In this document: positions 52,601 to 61,055 of the stretch, piece after piece | How the letters are laid out: the number at the start of each line of letters is the position of its first letter | Numbering within the stretch: the stretch's first letter is position 1 | Source of the DNA: Gonocerus acuteangulatus | Lineage: Eukaryota > Arthropoda > Insecta > Hemiptera > Coreidae | Assembly: GCA_946811695.1 (NCBI GenBank) | Contig: OX328124.1 | Coordinates: forward strand, 83,332,923 to 83,396,922 | Direction: 5' to 3' | Length of the DNA stretch: 64,000 nucleotides | The notes under the pieces: model-generated | What the model saw: only the letters and a program-made list of their open reading frames with translations | What the model was told of the DNA's origin: nothing | The model's database searches: none | Position numbers and translations under genes: made by a program

Positions 52601-54456
52601 TAATCAAGATGGCTGTGGTTAATCATGATGACTATACATAGTTTGTTTTGAATTCTCCTATCTATGTAACCTTCCTCATAGCCTCCAACTGAAGTTATCA
52701 TTTTTTCTTATTTTATAGAAAGATTTAACCCACGCCAGAATGGAATTTTATTCGCCATGAAGCACATATTTACAGTTGATTATAACAGTAAAACGAATTT
52801 GCTAGTAAAACAAGATAGTTAAAATGACAACGAATTTTTGGTTGTTTAGAATAGAGCCTTCTCAGCAGTAGTCGAAGAGTAAGTACGTTTTCAGTACATA
52901 ATGTAATTAACTTATACAGATTAAGAATTATCCGCTTCTGTGTAAGTTTGCTACTGTCAGTTTCCTGTGATTTATGATGCTAATCTATTCCATTTCTTCG
53001 AGACGTACGTAACCGCGCTAAGATGACGCAGTTCCTGCGAGTCGGACTTTTTAATTTTCCTTTTCAACCTTTCAGTTAATGTTTTTGGGCGCTCTTTACG
53101 CTTAAGGTTTTCGGTTGTACCAATTTCCTCATACCTTTTTCTGACATATCTGATGGTAGAAAAATTCACCCCTAAGAAATCAGCGATTTGGCGATATGTT
53201 TTTTGCTGATTCCTCAGTAAAACAATTTTTTCACGCGTCGCCGAACTCAATTCAGAGGTATTGGGCATGATAATAGACTATTGTCTGAAGCAAACTGATT
53301 GAAATACTAGAGAATAATAATAATGTAGGATTAGTGATAAATTCAGGAACAAACGAGTGGACCCACAAGGATTAATGAAAAGGTTAACTGACAATCTGAG
53401 TCATAGTAGACCAAATGTGCAAATACTTTTTTCCAAGCACTTTTAAAGTTTTAATTTTTTGTTAAGTTATGAATCATTATTATTTTTTATAAAGAGGTTT
53501 ATTTTAGTTCTTGATAAATGTATTTTTTATTTTTGTACAGTAAAGTGAAGTTTTTTGTTTCCCTGTACTCAATTATTCATACAAATGTGAAGTGCAAATA
53601 CTTTTTTTCCGCCACTGTATATATATAGGGGAAGGTGTTGTACCTTTGACCACTTTGCACAATTTAATTTTTTTTTAACTTGAATGTTAAGGCTACGTTA
53701 TTTTTTTTTATTTCATTGTAATTAACATTCTATTGCTTATCATATTTAATTTTTTCAAGGTTCTAGCTTCACATTTAATATTTTTAATTAATTTAAAAAA
53801 ATATATTCGTACAGTGGTCAAAGGTACAACATGTAGTACCTTTGATCATGGGGTGTTGTACCTCTGACCACGTAAAAACAACACGGCAGTACAGAAAAAA
53901 AAATGTATTCAGTAATATTGTAATTAATTGTAAGTTTAATAAATACAGGAGAAGGATGTAAGCATAATAAAAAAGCTATTATTGATATTATGTTATGCTT
54001 AATATGCTGAAAAATGAAGTCCAATCGATAAACATTTTAACTGTCAAGCAGATCTACTAGCAATGGTAGGGTACGGGAGTTTAGCCACAATGCCAAACAA
54101 CATCAATATCACAATGTTGAAACATCAATATCATACAAATTTTCATCTTCTCTCGTAAACTTGTCACTGTTAAGTATTTTTTGCAAGAATCCTCTTGGAC
54201 TTGAATAATCCAAAGTAGGTTACACAAGCCCTCTAGTGAAGGATCTAAACACTAATTGCACCAAAATTTATAAAATGTTGGTACGTGCCGCCACGGCCTT
54301 GGTGGTCAAAGGTACAATATGGTCAGAGGTACAACACCTTCCACTATATTTTATTTATTTCCTTCCCTAAGTAACCCTTAAGGAAGGGAGTTTATTTTTA
54401 TTTTCTACATGTGCCGTACATGACAAATGTACATAGCATATAATTGATGCACCTTC

Positions 54457-54540
<84 letters not shown>

Positions 54541-54710
54541 TTTATTTGTTTCCTCCTTACAGTAACCCTGCAAGGAGGGAGTTTATTTTTTGTCTGCAAG
54601 TCTCATGCAATAATTTAATTTAATTTTAACGTCCATTTATTATTAACGACGAATTTTAGGACGGGTTATCTATAGGTTACCACCTTTTCTCATGCAATAA
54701 ATAGCATATG

Positions 54711-54803
<93 letters not shown>

Positions 54804-54881
54804 GCTATTTATTGCATGAGACTTGCAGACAAAAAATAAACTCCCTCCTTGCCGGGTTACTGTAAGGAGGAAACAAATAAA

Positions 54882-54959
<78 letters not shown>

Positions 54960-56171
54960 CAAGGTGTTGTACCTCTGACCATATTGTACCTTTGACCACC
55001 GAGGCTGTGGCGGCATGTACCAACATTTTATAAATTTTGGTGTAATTAGTGTTTAGATCCTTCACTAGAGGGCTTGTGTAACCTACTTTGGATTATTCAA
55101 GTCCAAGAGGATTCTTGCAAAAAATACTTAACCATTTTTATTATAAACATGTAAGTTATTTATTGATGACGTTTTGCCTCACAATATTTTTTTGTGTTGC
55201 CTTTTTAGATGGAAATCATTTGACAAAGTAGCTAAGAAATATGGTGTAGCTTCTGAAATTAATTTATCTTAATCCTAAAATTTGTAGCATGCTTTTTAAT
55301 TTGTACTACCAGGGTGTTGTACCTCTGAACACGACTAGTTGTTCCTTTGACCAGGTCACACCTGAGTAATTTTTTCATAATTCAACTTTTTTTTTCTTCT
55401 GCTACAACTTGTTAAAAAATAATTAATATTGGTTGCTGCAATTGTTCAAAGAATTTAAAAAATAATAAATGAAATAAGTTCAAATTGACTTTATCAATCC
55501 TCAGTGTGACAGTTCGAACCTATCGCCCCTTATCGTTTCACAATTTGTAAGGCCTCATCCAAAAGCGCAGGCAAGGAAAATGTCAAATAGGGGCCGGCCT
55601 AAAGGGAAACCTCGATTCCTGATTGATATTTTTGAAAAGCTAATTATTGAAGGTGAAAAAAAACCCGAAAGTGACAAGTTTACGAGAGAAGATGAAAATT
55701 TGTATGATATTGATGTTGAAGGCGTTGTGGCTAAACTCCCGTACCCTACCATTGCTAGTGGATCTGCTTGACAGTTAAAAAGTTTATCGATTGGACTTCA
55801 TTTTTCAGCATATTAAGCATAACATAATATCAATAATAGCTTTTTTATTATGCTTACAACCTTGTCCTGTATTTATTAAACTTACAATTAATTACAATAT
55901 TACTGAATACATTTTTTTTTCTGTACTGCTGTGTTGTTTTTACGTGGTCAGAGGTACAACACCCCATGATCAAAGGTACTACATGTTGTACCTTTGACCA
56001 CTGTACGAATATATTTTTTTAAATTAATTAGAAATATTAAATGTGAAGCTAGAACCTTGAAAAAATTAAATATGATAAGCAATAGAATGCTAATTACAAT
56101 GAAATAAGAAAAAAAATAATTTAGCCTTAACATTCAAGCTAAAAAAAAATTAAATTGTGCAAAGTGGTCAA

Positions 56172-56257
<86 letters not shown>

Positions 56258-56901
56258 AGGGAGGGACATTAGTTGATTCTGAATATTTTAATATTGTTGT
56301 CTAAACAAGTTTATGGAGGGCATTGCCAAGGACAGAATAATGAAATGTCCTTGAAAAGCAATAATGCGTAGTATCTATAGACCCAATCACTAGCATTGTA
56401 GTATGTTGTATTATTCTTTAAGATTGTATTATTAAGGTTGTATTATTCTCTTTGAAGAGATTGAATCGGATATTAAAGTTTAAGGCACTAATTATTGCAA
56501 AAAATTATTGTTAATATTAAAAATTTGGCATTATCATTCTTTTGGATCTATTCTTTCTAGAGATTAGGGAGGACTTTGGAAGGCTGATAGGAATTTCCTG
56601 GATATACGTTGAAAATAAAATATTTAATTGAAAAAAATAAAAGTATTTTAATAAATTCTCTATCTTCCTAAGTATAATATAAAATATTTTTTTATGAAAA
56701 CTATTTCTTTTTGAAGAATATTTAGGCAATTTAAAACAACATTAGTTTTCATTGGGTGTTTAAATTTAACTACGAATAGCTGACATTATTAAAATAGTTG
56801 ATAACTTATTTCACAGAGTAGCTATAGTCAAAACTGATTTTACTTACAAGACGAATGTCATGAATTTTGTACAATATTGCTGATAGATTTTGGGCTGGCA
56901 T
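38556..56901 (-). CDS. SORD: Sorbitol dehydrogenase (zinc MDR family), complete, 8 coding exons
   Basis: Eight exons joined in phase give 350 residues (human enzyme 357). It is a medium-chain zinc dehydrogenase oxidising sorbitol to fructose with NAD+, the second step of the polyol pathway, in the cytosol. The GICGSDVHY block gives Cys41; GHEASG gives His66/Glu67; [11 protein letters not shown] gives Glu152; these are the catalytic-zinc positions of human SORD with a constant offset of three. GAGPIG (176-181) is the Rossmann NAD motif. C-x2-C-x2-C-x7-C at 96/99/102/110 is the structural-zinc lobe, which human SORD has lost. The start is the ATG of [18 protein letters not shown], the only in-frame start before the first donor. 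An AATAAA follows the stop within 15 bases (38545-38550). Introns are swollen by transposons. Confidence 0.95.
38798..39136. mobile_element. pogo-like MITE, 339 bp
   Basis: Ends cagtagagtctcacttatac and (inverted) cagtggagtctcacttatac are flanked by TA (38796-38797, 39137-39138). It has no coding sequence. A (CA)n(TA)n tract follows the right end at 39139-39209. Confidence 0.82.
39270..39391 (-). CDS. SORD: SORD exon 7 of 8
   Basis: The acceptor is ttttttcag and the donor gtatgt. It encodes [20 protein letters not shown] and [13 protein letters not shown], the SORD block ..GGTLVLVGLG..EVDIKGVFRYCN.. Confidence 0.95.
39514..39692 (-). CDS. SORD: SORD exon 6 of 8
   Basis: The acceptor is tctttcag and the donor gtagat. 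It encodes [20 protein letters not shown] and [20 protein letters not shown]. Confidence 0.95.
39763..39947 (-). CDS. SORD: SORD exon 5 of 8 (NAD-binding motif)
   Basis: The acceptor is cttttag and the donor gtaaaa. It encodes [20 protein letters not shown] and [26 protein letters not shown] binds the NAD pyrophosphate. Confidence 0.96.
39948..40477. other. SORD intron with repeat fragments and (TA)n
   Basis: A G+C-richer stretch (40085-40170, gcatggagtgcctaagctcc) and an element end ggacaccctg just before (TA)n at 40415-40470 are visible. Neither can be classified further. Confidence 0.4.
40478..40968. repeat. Inverted repeat with ~175-bp arms between two (TA)n tracts
   Basis: The left arm (taaactattaaagtggttga ... 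ctcccttttggagttatggg) returns inverted at about 40810-40968. The spacer is about 150 bp. (TA)n tracts lie immediately outside both arms (40415-40470, 40969-41077). A few mismatches separate the arms. Confidence 0.75.
41078..42267. other. SORD intron, nothing recognised
   Basis: AT-rich DNA with no exon, RNA gene or delimited repeat that I can support. Confidence 0.5.
42268..42427 (-). CDS. SORD: SORD exon 4 of 8 (structural-zinc lobe)
   Basis: The acceptor is ttgaaag and the donor gtaata. It encodes [36 protein letters not shown] and [17 protein letters not shown], carrying the four-cysteine motif. Confidence 0.96.
42873..43166. repeat. Perfect 145-bp inverted repeat with a 4-base loop
   Basis: 42873-43017 and 43022-43166 are exact reverse complements by eye, separated only by aatg. 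The arms include ctctccactgtttttcaaag, agcttttcgagaacatgg and ctctccgaacaggtgtgagg. A (TA)n/(CA)n/(TA)n block follows at 43167-43246. The arms show no decay, so it is recent, or could be a sequencing artefact. Confidence 0.88.
43605..43865 (+). repeat. Unclassified G+C-rich repeat, partial second copy at 43253-43300
   Basis: gtaacaggccacaagggccc, then agaggggcagatact, is shared by 43615-43650 and 43253-43292. The long copy continues through ccatacggcacactagggag and gggtgagcctagggacg. It stands out from the AT-rich intron and ends in an A-rich tail, suggesting a retroposon. No family can be named. Confidence 0.45.
44192..44356 (-). CDS. SORD: SORD exon 3 of 8 (catalytic zinc site)
   Basis: The acceptor is tctttcag and the donor gtagga. 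It encodes [20 protein letters not shown] and [15 protein letters not shown], with Cys41, His66 and Glu67 as zinc ligands. Confidence 0.96.
45498..46120 (+). repeat. Interspersed repeat, copy 2 (first copy 8640-9240)
   Basis: Shares about 600 bp in the same order with 8640-9240 (cttcgtcac, ttgacactagggcactc, gttatctataggttaccag, gggttcgggatattattacc). It continues right with a run resembling LINE 3' UTRs (gtgagtcagtaagtg, 46300-46330). The class is unproven. Confidence 0.6.
46891..46924 (-). CDS. SORD: SORD exon 2 of 8 (34-nt microexon)
   Basis: The acceptor is ttttcag and the donor gtaagt; it encodes [11 protein letters not shown] plus one base, joining IRL of exon 1 to EVLLQ of exon 3. Confidence 0.93.
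47055..47507. repeat. Local repeat unit in three copies with (TA)n
   Basis: A unit ending ggctcttatcaggcatacta occurs inverted at about 47055 and direct (tagtatgcctgataagagcc) at about 47205 and 47459. (TA)n tracts lie between them (47117-47158, 47395-47441). The Tc1 element begins directly after the last copy. Confidence 0.65.
47747..48536 (-). pseudogene. Tc1 transposase, C-terminal catalytic part (DD34E)
   Basis: About 262 codons from the insertion point run [15 protein letters not shown], through [11 protein letters not shown] (first Asp), [11 protein letters not shown] (second Asp) and [11 protein letters not shown] (Glu). Exactly 34 residues lie between the second Asp and the Glu, so the Tc1 DD34E triad is intact. 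The stop follows NGLLTKY. Separated from its DNA-binding half, it is not a working gene. Confidence 0.88.
48676..48736. repeat. (TA)n microsatellite inside HINE X
   Basis: The TA run follows caaatttg and precedes ttgtctgttcgc, the same position as in the other HINE copies. Confidence 0.95.
49566..49610. repeat. (TA)n microsatellite inside HINE Y
   Basis: The TA run lies between ggttcaaatttg and tttgtctgttcgctc, the fixed place for this tract in the family. Confidence 0.95.
50715..50822 (-). pseudogene. mariner transposase helix-turn-helix fragment
   Basis: The minus strand reads [20 protein letters not shown] followed by EIDKSK, the second helix-turn-helix of mariner (DD34D) transposases (..[19 protein letters not shown]..). 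It ends at TGA after ISYGTA. No catalytic domain is present. It lies inside HINE Y. Confidence 0.72.
51954..52211. mobile_element. hAT-type MITE, 258 bp
   Basis: Ends catgggcgtatat and atatacgcccatg are flanked by a perfect 8-bp repeat cttctgta (51946-51953, 52212-52219). It contains G/C homopolymer runs (ggggggggg, ccccccccc) near each end. It is inserted in HINE Y. Confidence 0.85.
53048..53268 (-). pseudogene. Tc1 transposase, N-terminal DNA-binding part
   Basis: Starts [20 protein letters not shown], then [20 protein letters not shown] and [12 protein letters not shown], the paired helix-turn-helix of Tc1-type transposases. The frame runs up to HINE X at ..LKRKIK. With 48536-47747 it makes up the whole protein. 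Confidence 0.88.
53627..54348 (-). mobile_element. pogo-like element, deleted copy 1
   Basis: The left end ggtgttgtacctttgaccac and the right end (gtggtcaaaggtac, ggtcagaggtacaacacctt) repeat one motif. The interior matches, inverted, 54961-55135 and 55640-56172 of copy 2. It has lost most of the coding region. Confidence 0.65.
54460..54536. repeat. (TA)n microsatellite
   Basis: Pure TA of 77 bases, followed by the left arm of the inner palindrome (54537-54611). Confidence 0.95.
54537..54955. repeat. Inner palindrome with (TA)n centre
   Basis: gtttcctccttacagtaacc, ggagggagtttattttttgt and ctgcaagtctcatgcaata (54548-54611) return inverted at 54810-54882. The centre is (TA)n at 54715-54798, and another (TA)n (54890-54955) precedes pogo copy 2. 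The arms differ at a few bases. Confidence 0.75.
54612..54686 (-). mobile_element. ~75-bp retroposon with target duplication
   Basis: On the minus strand: ggtaacctatagataacccg, then taataaatggacgttaaaat and an A/T-rich tail. The direct repeat tctcatgcaata flanks it (54600-54611 and 54688-54699). A second copy with a different 14-bp duplication is at 62309-62381. Confidence 0.75.
54956..56175 (+). mobile_element. pogo-like element, copy 2 with transposase C-terminus
   Basis: Begins aaggtgttgtacctctgacc and ends gcaaagtggtcaaaga at a (TA)n tract. The motif gtacctttgacca (or its complement, with c/t variants) recurs at 54965, 54985, 55318, 55345, 55950, 55975 and 55990. The frame to 55771 ends like a pogo/Tigger transposase. 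It is flanked by TA-rich DNA, so the target duplication cannot be read. Confidence 0.65.
55547..55771 (+). pseudogene. pogo/Tigger transposase C-terminal end
   Basis: [19 protein letters not shown], then [13 protein letters not shown], matches the C-terminal ..IRPLPKAPPRK..RGRKKGKS.ILTDTPEK.. block of pogo-type transposases, followed by an acidic tail to TGA. The catalytic domain is absent upstream. A small frame near 55210-55270 ([16 protein letters not shown]) could be another scrap. Confidence 0.6.
56174..56250. repeat. (TA)n(GA)n(G)n microsatellite
   Basis: A TA run (56174-56221) passes into GA and then G-rich DNA. Confidence 0.95.
56251..56847. other. SORD intron 1, nothing recognised
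   Basis: AT-rich DNA between the microsatellite and SORD exon 1. A minus frame at 56729-56517 matches no family. Confidence 0.5.
56848..56901 (-). CDS. SORD: SORD exon 1 (start codon)
   Basis: ATG at 56901-56899 starts [18 protein letters not shown], with donor gtaagt. The LY...D.RLE pattern matches the N-terminus of SORD proteins (..VVHGPGDLRLE..). Confidence 0.92.
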
Positions 56902-57654
56902 GTTGATAGCTCTTCTTTCCAACTACAACTGAAGCTGAATCTGGCTTCTAGCTGCTTTTATCAATATACTACTTATCAGTAGGGCCATTATTTCCCTAGG
57001 GTTATTCTTTTTATTTTCTCCAATAAATCTTTATCGTTATCTAATTTTCATTTTAGGATTCTGAGAGCTATTTTTATATTCTTATCTGCGCTACTATATT
57101 AACCTTTAACTCATTATTTTTTAAAAATATTATTGATTTAGCAATTTTTAATGCTCGTCAAAACATTGTCTTTAATTTACATTATAAGGATGAAGAAGTT
57201 GTCTCTTTACTTTATTGCTTTTAATAACAAAAATGTTCTCTTCTTTTTTCTGTAAAGCTGTAATTTGTTTATTTATTGTTAAACTACTAACCCTTGAATT
57301 GTATGGTCAATTAAATAATACATTTTTAAATTGAATATTACAAACTAAGAGATTGGTAATCCTGAATTTTCTTTCAGCACTTTATCATACAATCTCTCTT
57401 CTTTTTATTAATTGTAAAAGGTAGATGTATAGAAGTCTTGGCTTTACTTTAGCAAATCTTATTCACAGGACATCCTAAAATGTTGAACTATTAAAAGATA
57501 AGAAACAAAATTGTATTTTTCAAAGGATTTTATAGTCTTAATAATCTATGATTTTTCTAATTAAAAAAAAAGTCTAGATTTAGTACATATTTATGTTAAG
57601 GTATATTTCTCTCCCAGTTGAAGGTGAGGGTGGGGAAGGATCAATTGATTCTTG
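56902..57654. promoter_or_regulatory. Presumed SORD 5' UTR/promoter region
   Basis: It lies directly upstream of the SORD start codon on the minus strand. No convincing TATA box or initiator can be singled out in this AT-rich DNA, so the assignment is by position only. Confidence 0.3.
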
Positions 57655-57960
57655 AAGTAACTTAGCAGGTGTTGCTTCCCAAAATTGTTTAAAACATTAA
57701 CTTGCGATGTTTCGAACCTGTTTAGGTTCATTGTCAGGCATATGTATGAATATGACTTGTCCACTCAACATATGAAGATACCTACCCGGATTTAACGTTT
57801 ACTCTCAAAATTCTAAAATTATTGACCTGAATATAAAAATAATAATAGACCTTAACACAACATTTTAAGATGCCTAATGAACCTAAGCAGGTTCAAAACG
57901 TCACAAATATAAGTTAGTGTTTTAAACAATTTTGGGGAGCAAATCCTGCCAAGTTACTTA
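57655..57960. repeat. Inverted repeat with ~90-bp arms
   Basis: The left arm (agtaacttagcaggtgttgc ... gtttcgaacctgtttaggtt ... tgtcaggcat) returns inverted at 57870-57960. The minus strand of the left arm contains ctgacaatgaacct-aaac-aggttcgaaac, a stem with a hammerhead-like core. Confidence 0.7.
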
Positions 57961-58820
57961 AATATTAACCTCATAGGTTCACAAAATAAATAAAATTCCA
58001 CTTTTTAGTTATATTTTATTTTATTATAAAACAATTAGTTCCTTAAATTATATTTACAAATAAATAAATCTATTTTAACATACTTTTCACATTTGTAGAT
58101 AGATACACCTGTAATGGTTAAGATATATTCGAATATATTGTCATAGTGCAACAACAATTTAACAATCAATTAGTTCTGATAATAATATTAAAGTTATGTT
58201 ACTTGAATAAAATAACGAGTTAGGTAAACGAGTTGAAATATAATTACATGAGTTGAAAAGGTGTTAACAATGCGCACACCAATTTTTTTTACAATAATAA
58301 TTACATCATTTCGTTTCAAATTTTCTCTTATTTAATAACATAGTACCTATAAATTTAAAATGATAAAAATATCACAGCCTGGTCATAAAACACAAATGCA
58401 TCAATTAATTTTAGGACAAATAGATTATAAAAATAGTGAAGCTAATATTTAGGAAATAGTTCTTTCTCAACCATTGTTCAAAAATTGGACGTAACAAAAT
58501 ATACCTTGTATTTACATAATTATGCAAAAAAGAGGATTATTGATTAGATAAAAAGCTATTTACAATATACATAATGTTTATAACATTAAAAAATAAATAA
58601 ATAATTCAAACATAATAGAGATATGTATTTAATATATTTTCTAAAATTCATTCTTCCTAAATTAAAACAACAATAAATTTCACTGTTTAACAAGAATAAT
58701 CTTTACCCTTTGAAAGGAGCTGAGCTTATTTTAATTAGTACCCTTAATATTAATGAAATACAGATTCCAGTTACAACAATATATTATAGTTGAAAGGAGC
58801 TTAAGAATGTTTCTTCTTAT
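57961..58820. other. Intergenic, nothing recognised
   Basis: Very AT-rich DNA with no supported gene or delimited repeat. Confidence 0.5.
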
Positions 58821-58832
58821 TAGAACACTTTC

Positions 58833-58953
58833 TTATATATAGTTTACACTATTCAATGGTTTTTGGTTTTAGCAATTGAATCGTGACACCGGCGCTAATG
58901 GCCAAGATGTAGATGCGCCGTTAAAATCAAATAAAATAATAAAAAATAAAAAA
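58833..58953 (+). mobile_element. SINE tail copy with 12-bp target duplication
   Basis: A perfect repeat tagaacactttc flanks it (58821-58832, 58954-58965). The 3' part ggcgctaatggccaagatgt, then agatgcgccgttaaaatc and an A-rich tail match the SINE at 18529-18750. The first ~55 bases lack tRNA boxes. Confidence 0.8.
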
Positions 58954-59197
58954 TAGAACACTTTCATTAAATTGTAAGCTCCAGGTTCCCAATAAGGAAG
59001 ATGATCTCAAGATCTGAGAAAATCTGTAGAAGAAAATTCTTCAATTAAAACAATAACCACTGGCAACAGAAGCGAAAACAAAATTCCATGACGTTAATTT
59101 ATGAGTTTTCATATGTATAAATCAGTGTGCGTCAGATAAGTTGATCAATTCATTGATAAGTAAGTAAAAGCAACTGTATATATCTGTGTATGTGTAT

Positions 59198-59204
<7 letters not shown>

Positions 59205-59261
<57 letters not shown>
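59205..59261. repeat. (CA)n(TA)n microsatellite
   Basis: A short CA run (about 59199-59215) leads into TA to 59261. Confidence 0.95.
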
Positions 59262-59265
<4 letters not shown>

Positions 59266-59611
59266 ATATAAAAAAAAAGAGCTTTTAAGATATCTAAAAT
59301 ATACTGATTTACAACATATTTATTGCTCACTTTGGATTCAGTCATTTCAACCTTAATAAAAATTCACACACACCTGTAGAATCATGCTCTTAGTAGTATA
59401 CAGCAAGAACTTTTCAAAGCTCAAGAATTAATTAAAAATTTAAATACGGAGAAAAGAATAACTTCTTGAAAATAAAGAACAATAATTCTAAATAAACTTT
59501 TTCTATTGAATATAGATAACAAATATTGAGAAATTGGGTAGAACAGATATTATCACCTCACTATAAAATGATTCTAAAATGTTGATTAATTATTCTTGTT
59601 ACTTTATTCCT

Positions 59612-61055
59612 ACTGTTAGGCCTCGGAAATGATGTGAGCGATGAGCGGTAAGCGTCAGAGAGGTGCCGCTCACATTAATGTTAGGCTGGAAACCAGTAAG
59701 AATGAGGGAGGACTGGCTACAATAGGCATGAGCGGCAGGCGGAACCACTTGCAGGTTCCAGCCTGTCGCTCACCGCTCAGCCCAGATATTAAATTTTGCT
59801 TGTTGCTCATCCCAGACATTACATTTTGCTTGACCATTCTCAGTTATCTTCAAGCTTTTGATTAGTGAACATGGCAGAAAAGTTAGTCGGAGAGCTGGCA
59901 ACGCACTTTTCATGAAGTGTGACCCTGAAATTTTGCTATAGTGTACCTCTTGGGTATATAAGAAGGTAAGTATGTGTTTCCTGGACATACCTTGGAACAC
60001 CAGGTACTGGGCATAGGGGAAAGGTGCAAAACAATATTGCCCAAAAATAGTGTTTTATTCAGAAGCCAACTATTATTAATGAAAAAAATTACAAATTAAG
60101 GCAATTTTAAAATTAATAATAAATAAGGCAGGCACTTTTAAGGGGGTTAAAATGTAAATTTAAAAATAAAAACAAAATACCTAGTTTTTATTTTTAATAT
60201 TAAATGAAGTGCTTTATTCACCCTGCGATTTAAACAGCGTCTTAAATAAACATATTTGAAAATATTTGCAAAAGGGCAGACACTTTTGTAGGGTTTAATT
60301 ATCAGGAAATGTAAAAATAAATGTTGCCTATAATAGACTGCAATACACTGCGTGTAACCGTAAGAGTGCATGAGACAACCGCGCAGTGTTGGTTGTTTTC
60401 TGTGCTCTCATTGGTTCTTGCTCTCATGATCTTGTACAGCTGTTCCGGTTTTAATGGTAGCGTGAATAAAACTCTCATTAAATATTAGAATAAAAACAAT
60501 TAATTTTTTTTTTTTTTTTATCTGTTATACCCTTTAAAAGTGTCTGCCGTATTTATTATTCATTGTAAAATTGTCTTAATTTTACATTAAAGATAGTTGG
60601 CTTCTGAATAAAAGTCTATTTTTGGGAAATATTTTTTTGTACATTTCCCCTATGCGCAGTACCTGGTGTTGCAAGGTATGTCCAGGAAACACATATATAC
60701 CTTCTTATATATCCAAGATGTACATTATAGCAAAATTGCAAGATGCATAAAACACTTCATGAAAAGTGCGTTGCTGGCTCTCGGACTAAGAGTAAATTCG
60801 ATGATAGTGAATGTGAGCTTTCAATTTCGGAAGTGCAAAGTATGACAGGCAGTGTGATTTTAAAAATAGTATCATAACACTATCATGGTTGGAAATGCAT
60901 TAAACTTGCAAGATTTGATATTTTTACTAACTAAACATTTAAAAAATTAATTTTTTGAACTAATATTTGAATATAAAAAAGTATATTGGAGTACGGGGAC
61001 TAAAGTAAATTACTGCCCAGCTGCTCTATGTCGTACCTGAGGCCTTACACTTTAA
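59612..61055. mobile_element. Fold-back DNA element with ~265-bp arms
   Basis: Arms at about 59882-60145 (gagagctggcaacgcacttt, ggtatataagaaggtaag, caggtactgggcatagggga, ttattcagaagccaac) and, inverted, 60520-60788. Outer ends ttaggcctcgg and (inverted) taaggcctcag suggest termini near 59614 and 61052. The centre repeats ggcagacacttttgtaggg variants. No transposase is recognised. Confidence 0.6.

Larger units (their letters stand above)
48537..53047 (-). mobile_element. HINE element X, inserted in the Tc1 transposase
   Basis: It has a typical inverted-orientation start ttttagcgcggttactcc with terminal hairpin, then (TA)n at 48676-48736, then the family body to 49435. The body resumes at 52501 (aaattgcatttatcagtaaa) and ends gcagttcctgcgagtcggac at 53047. 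The gap is HINE Y. Joining the Tc1 frame across X (..RKIK to NEVLIKP..) keeps one reading frame, with AAAA at the junction. Confidence 0.8.
47508..53617 (-). mobile_element. Tc1-type transposon split by nested HINE insertions
   Basis: Terminal inverted repeats of about 200 bp start cagtggcgg and are flanked by TA (47506-47507, 53618-53619). Each carries two copies of ggaaaaaagtatttgcac, one outer and one inner, i.e. an IR/DR arrangement. The transposase lies on the minus strand: helix-turn-helix part at 53268-53048 and catalytic part at 48536-47747. The two are separated by HINE X. Confidence 0.92.
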
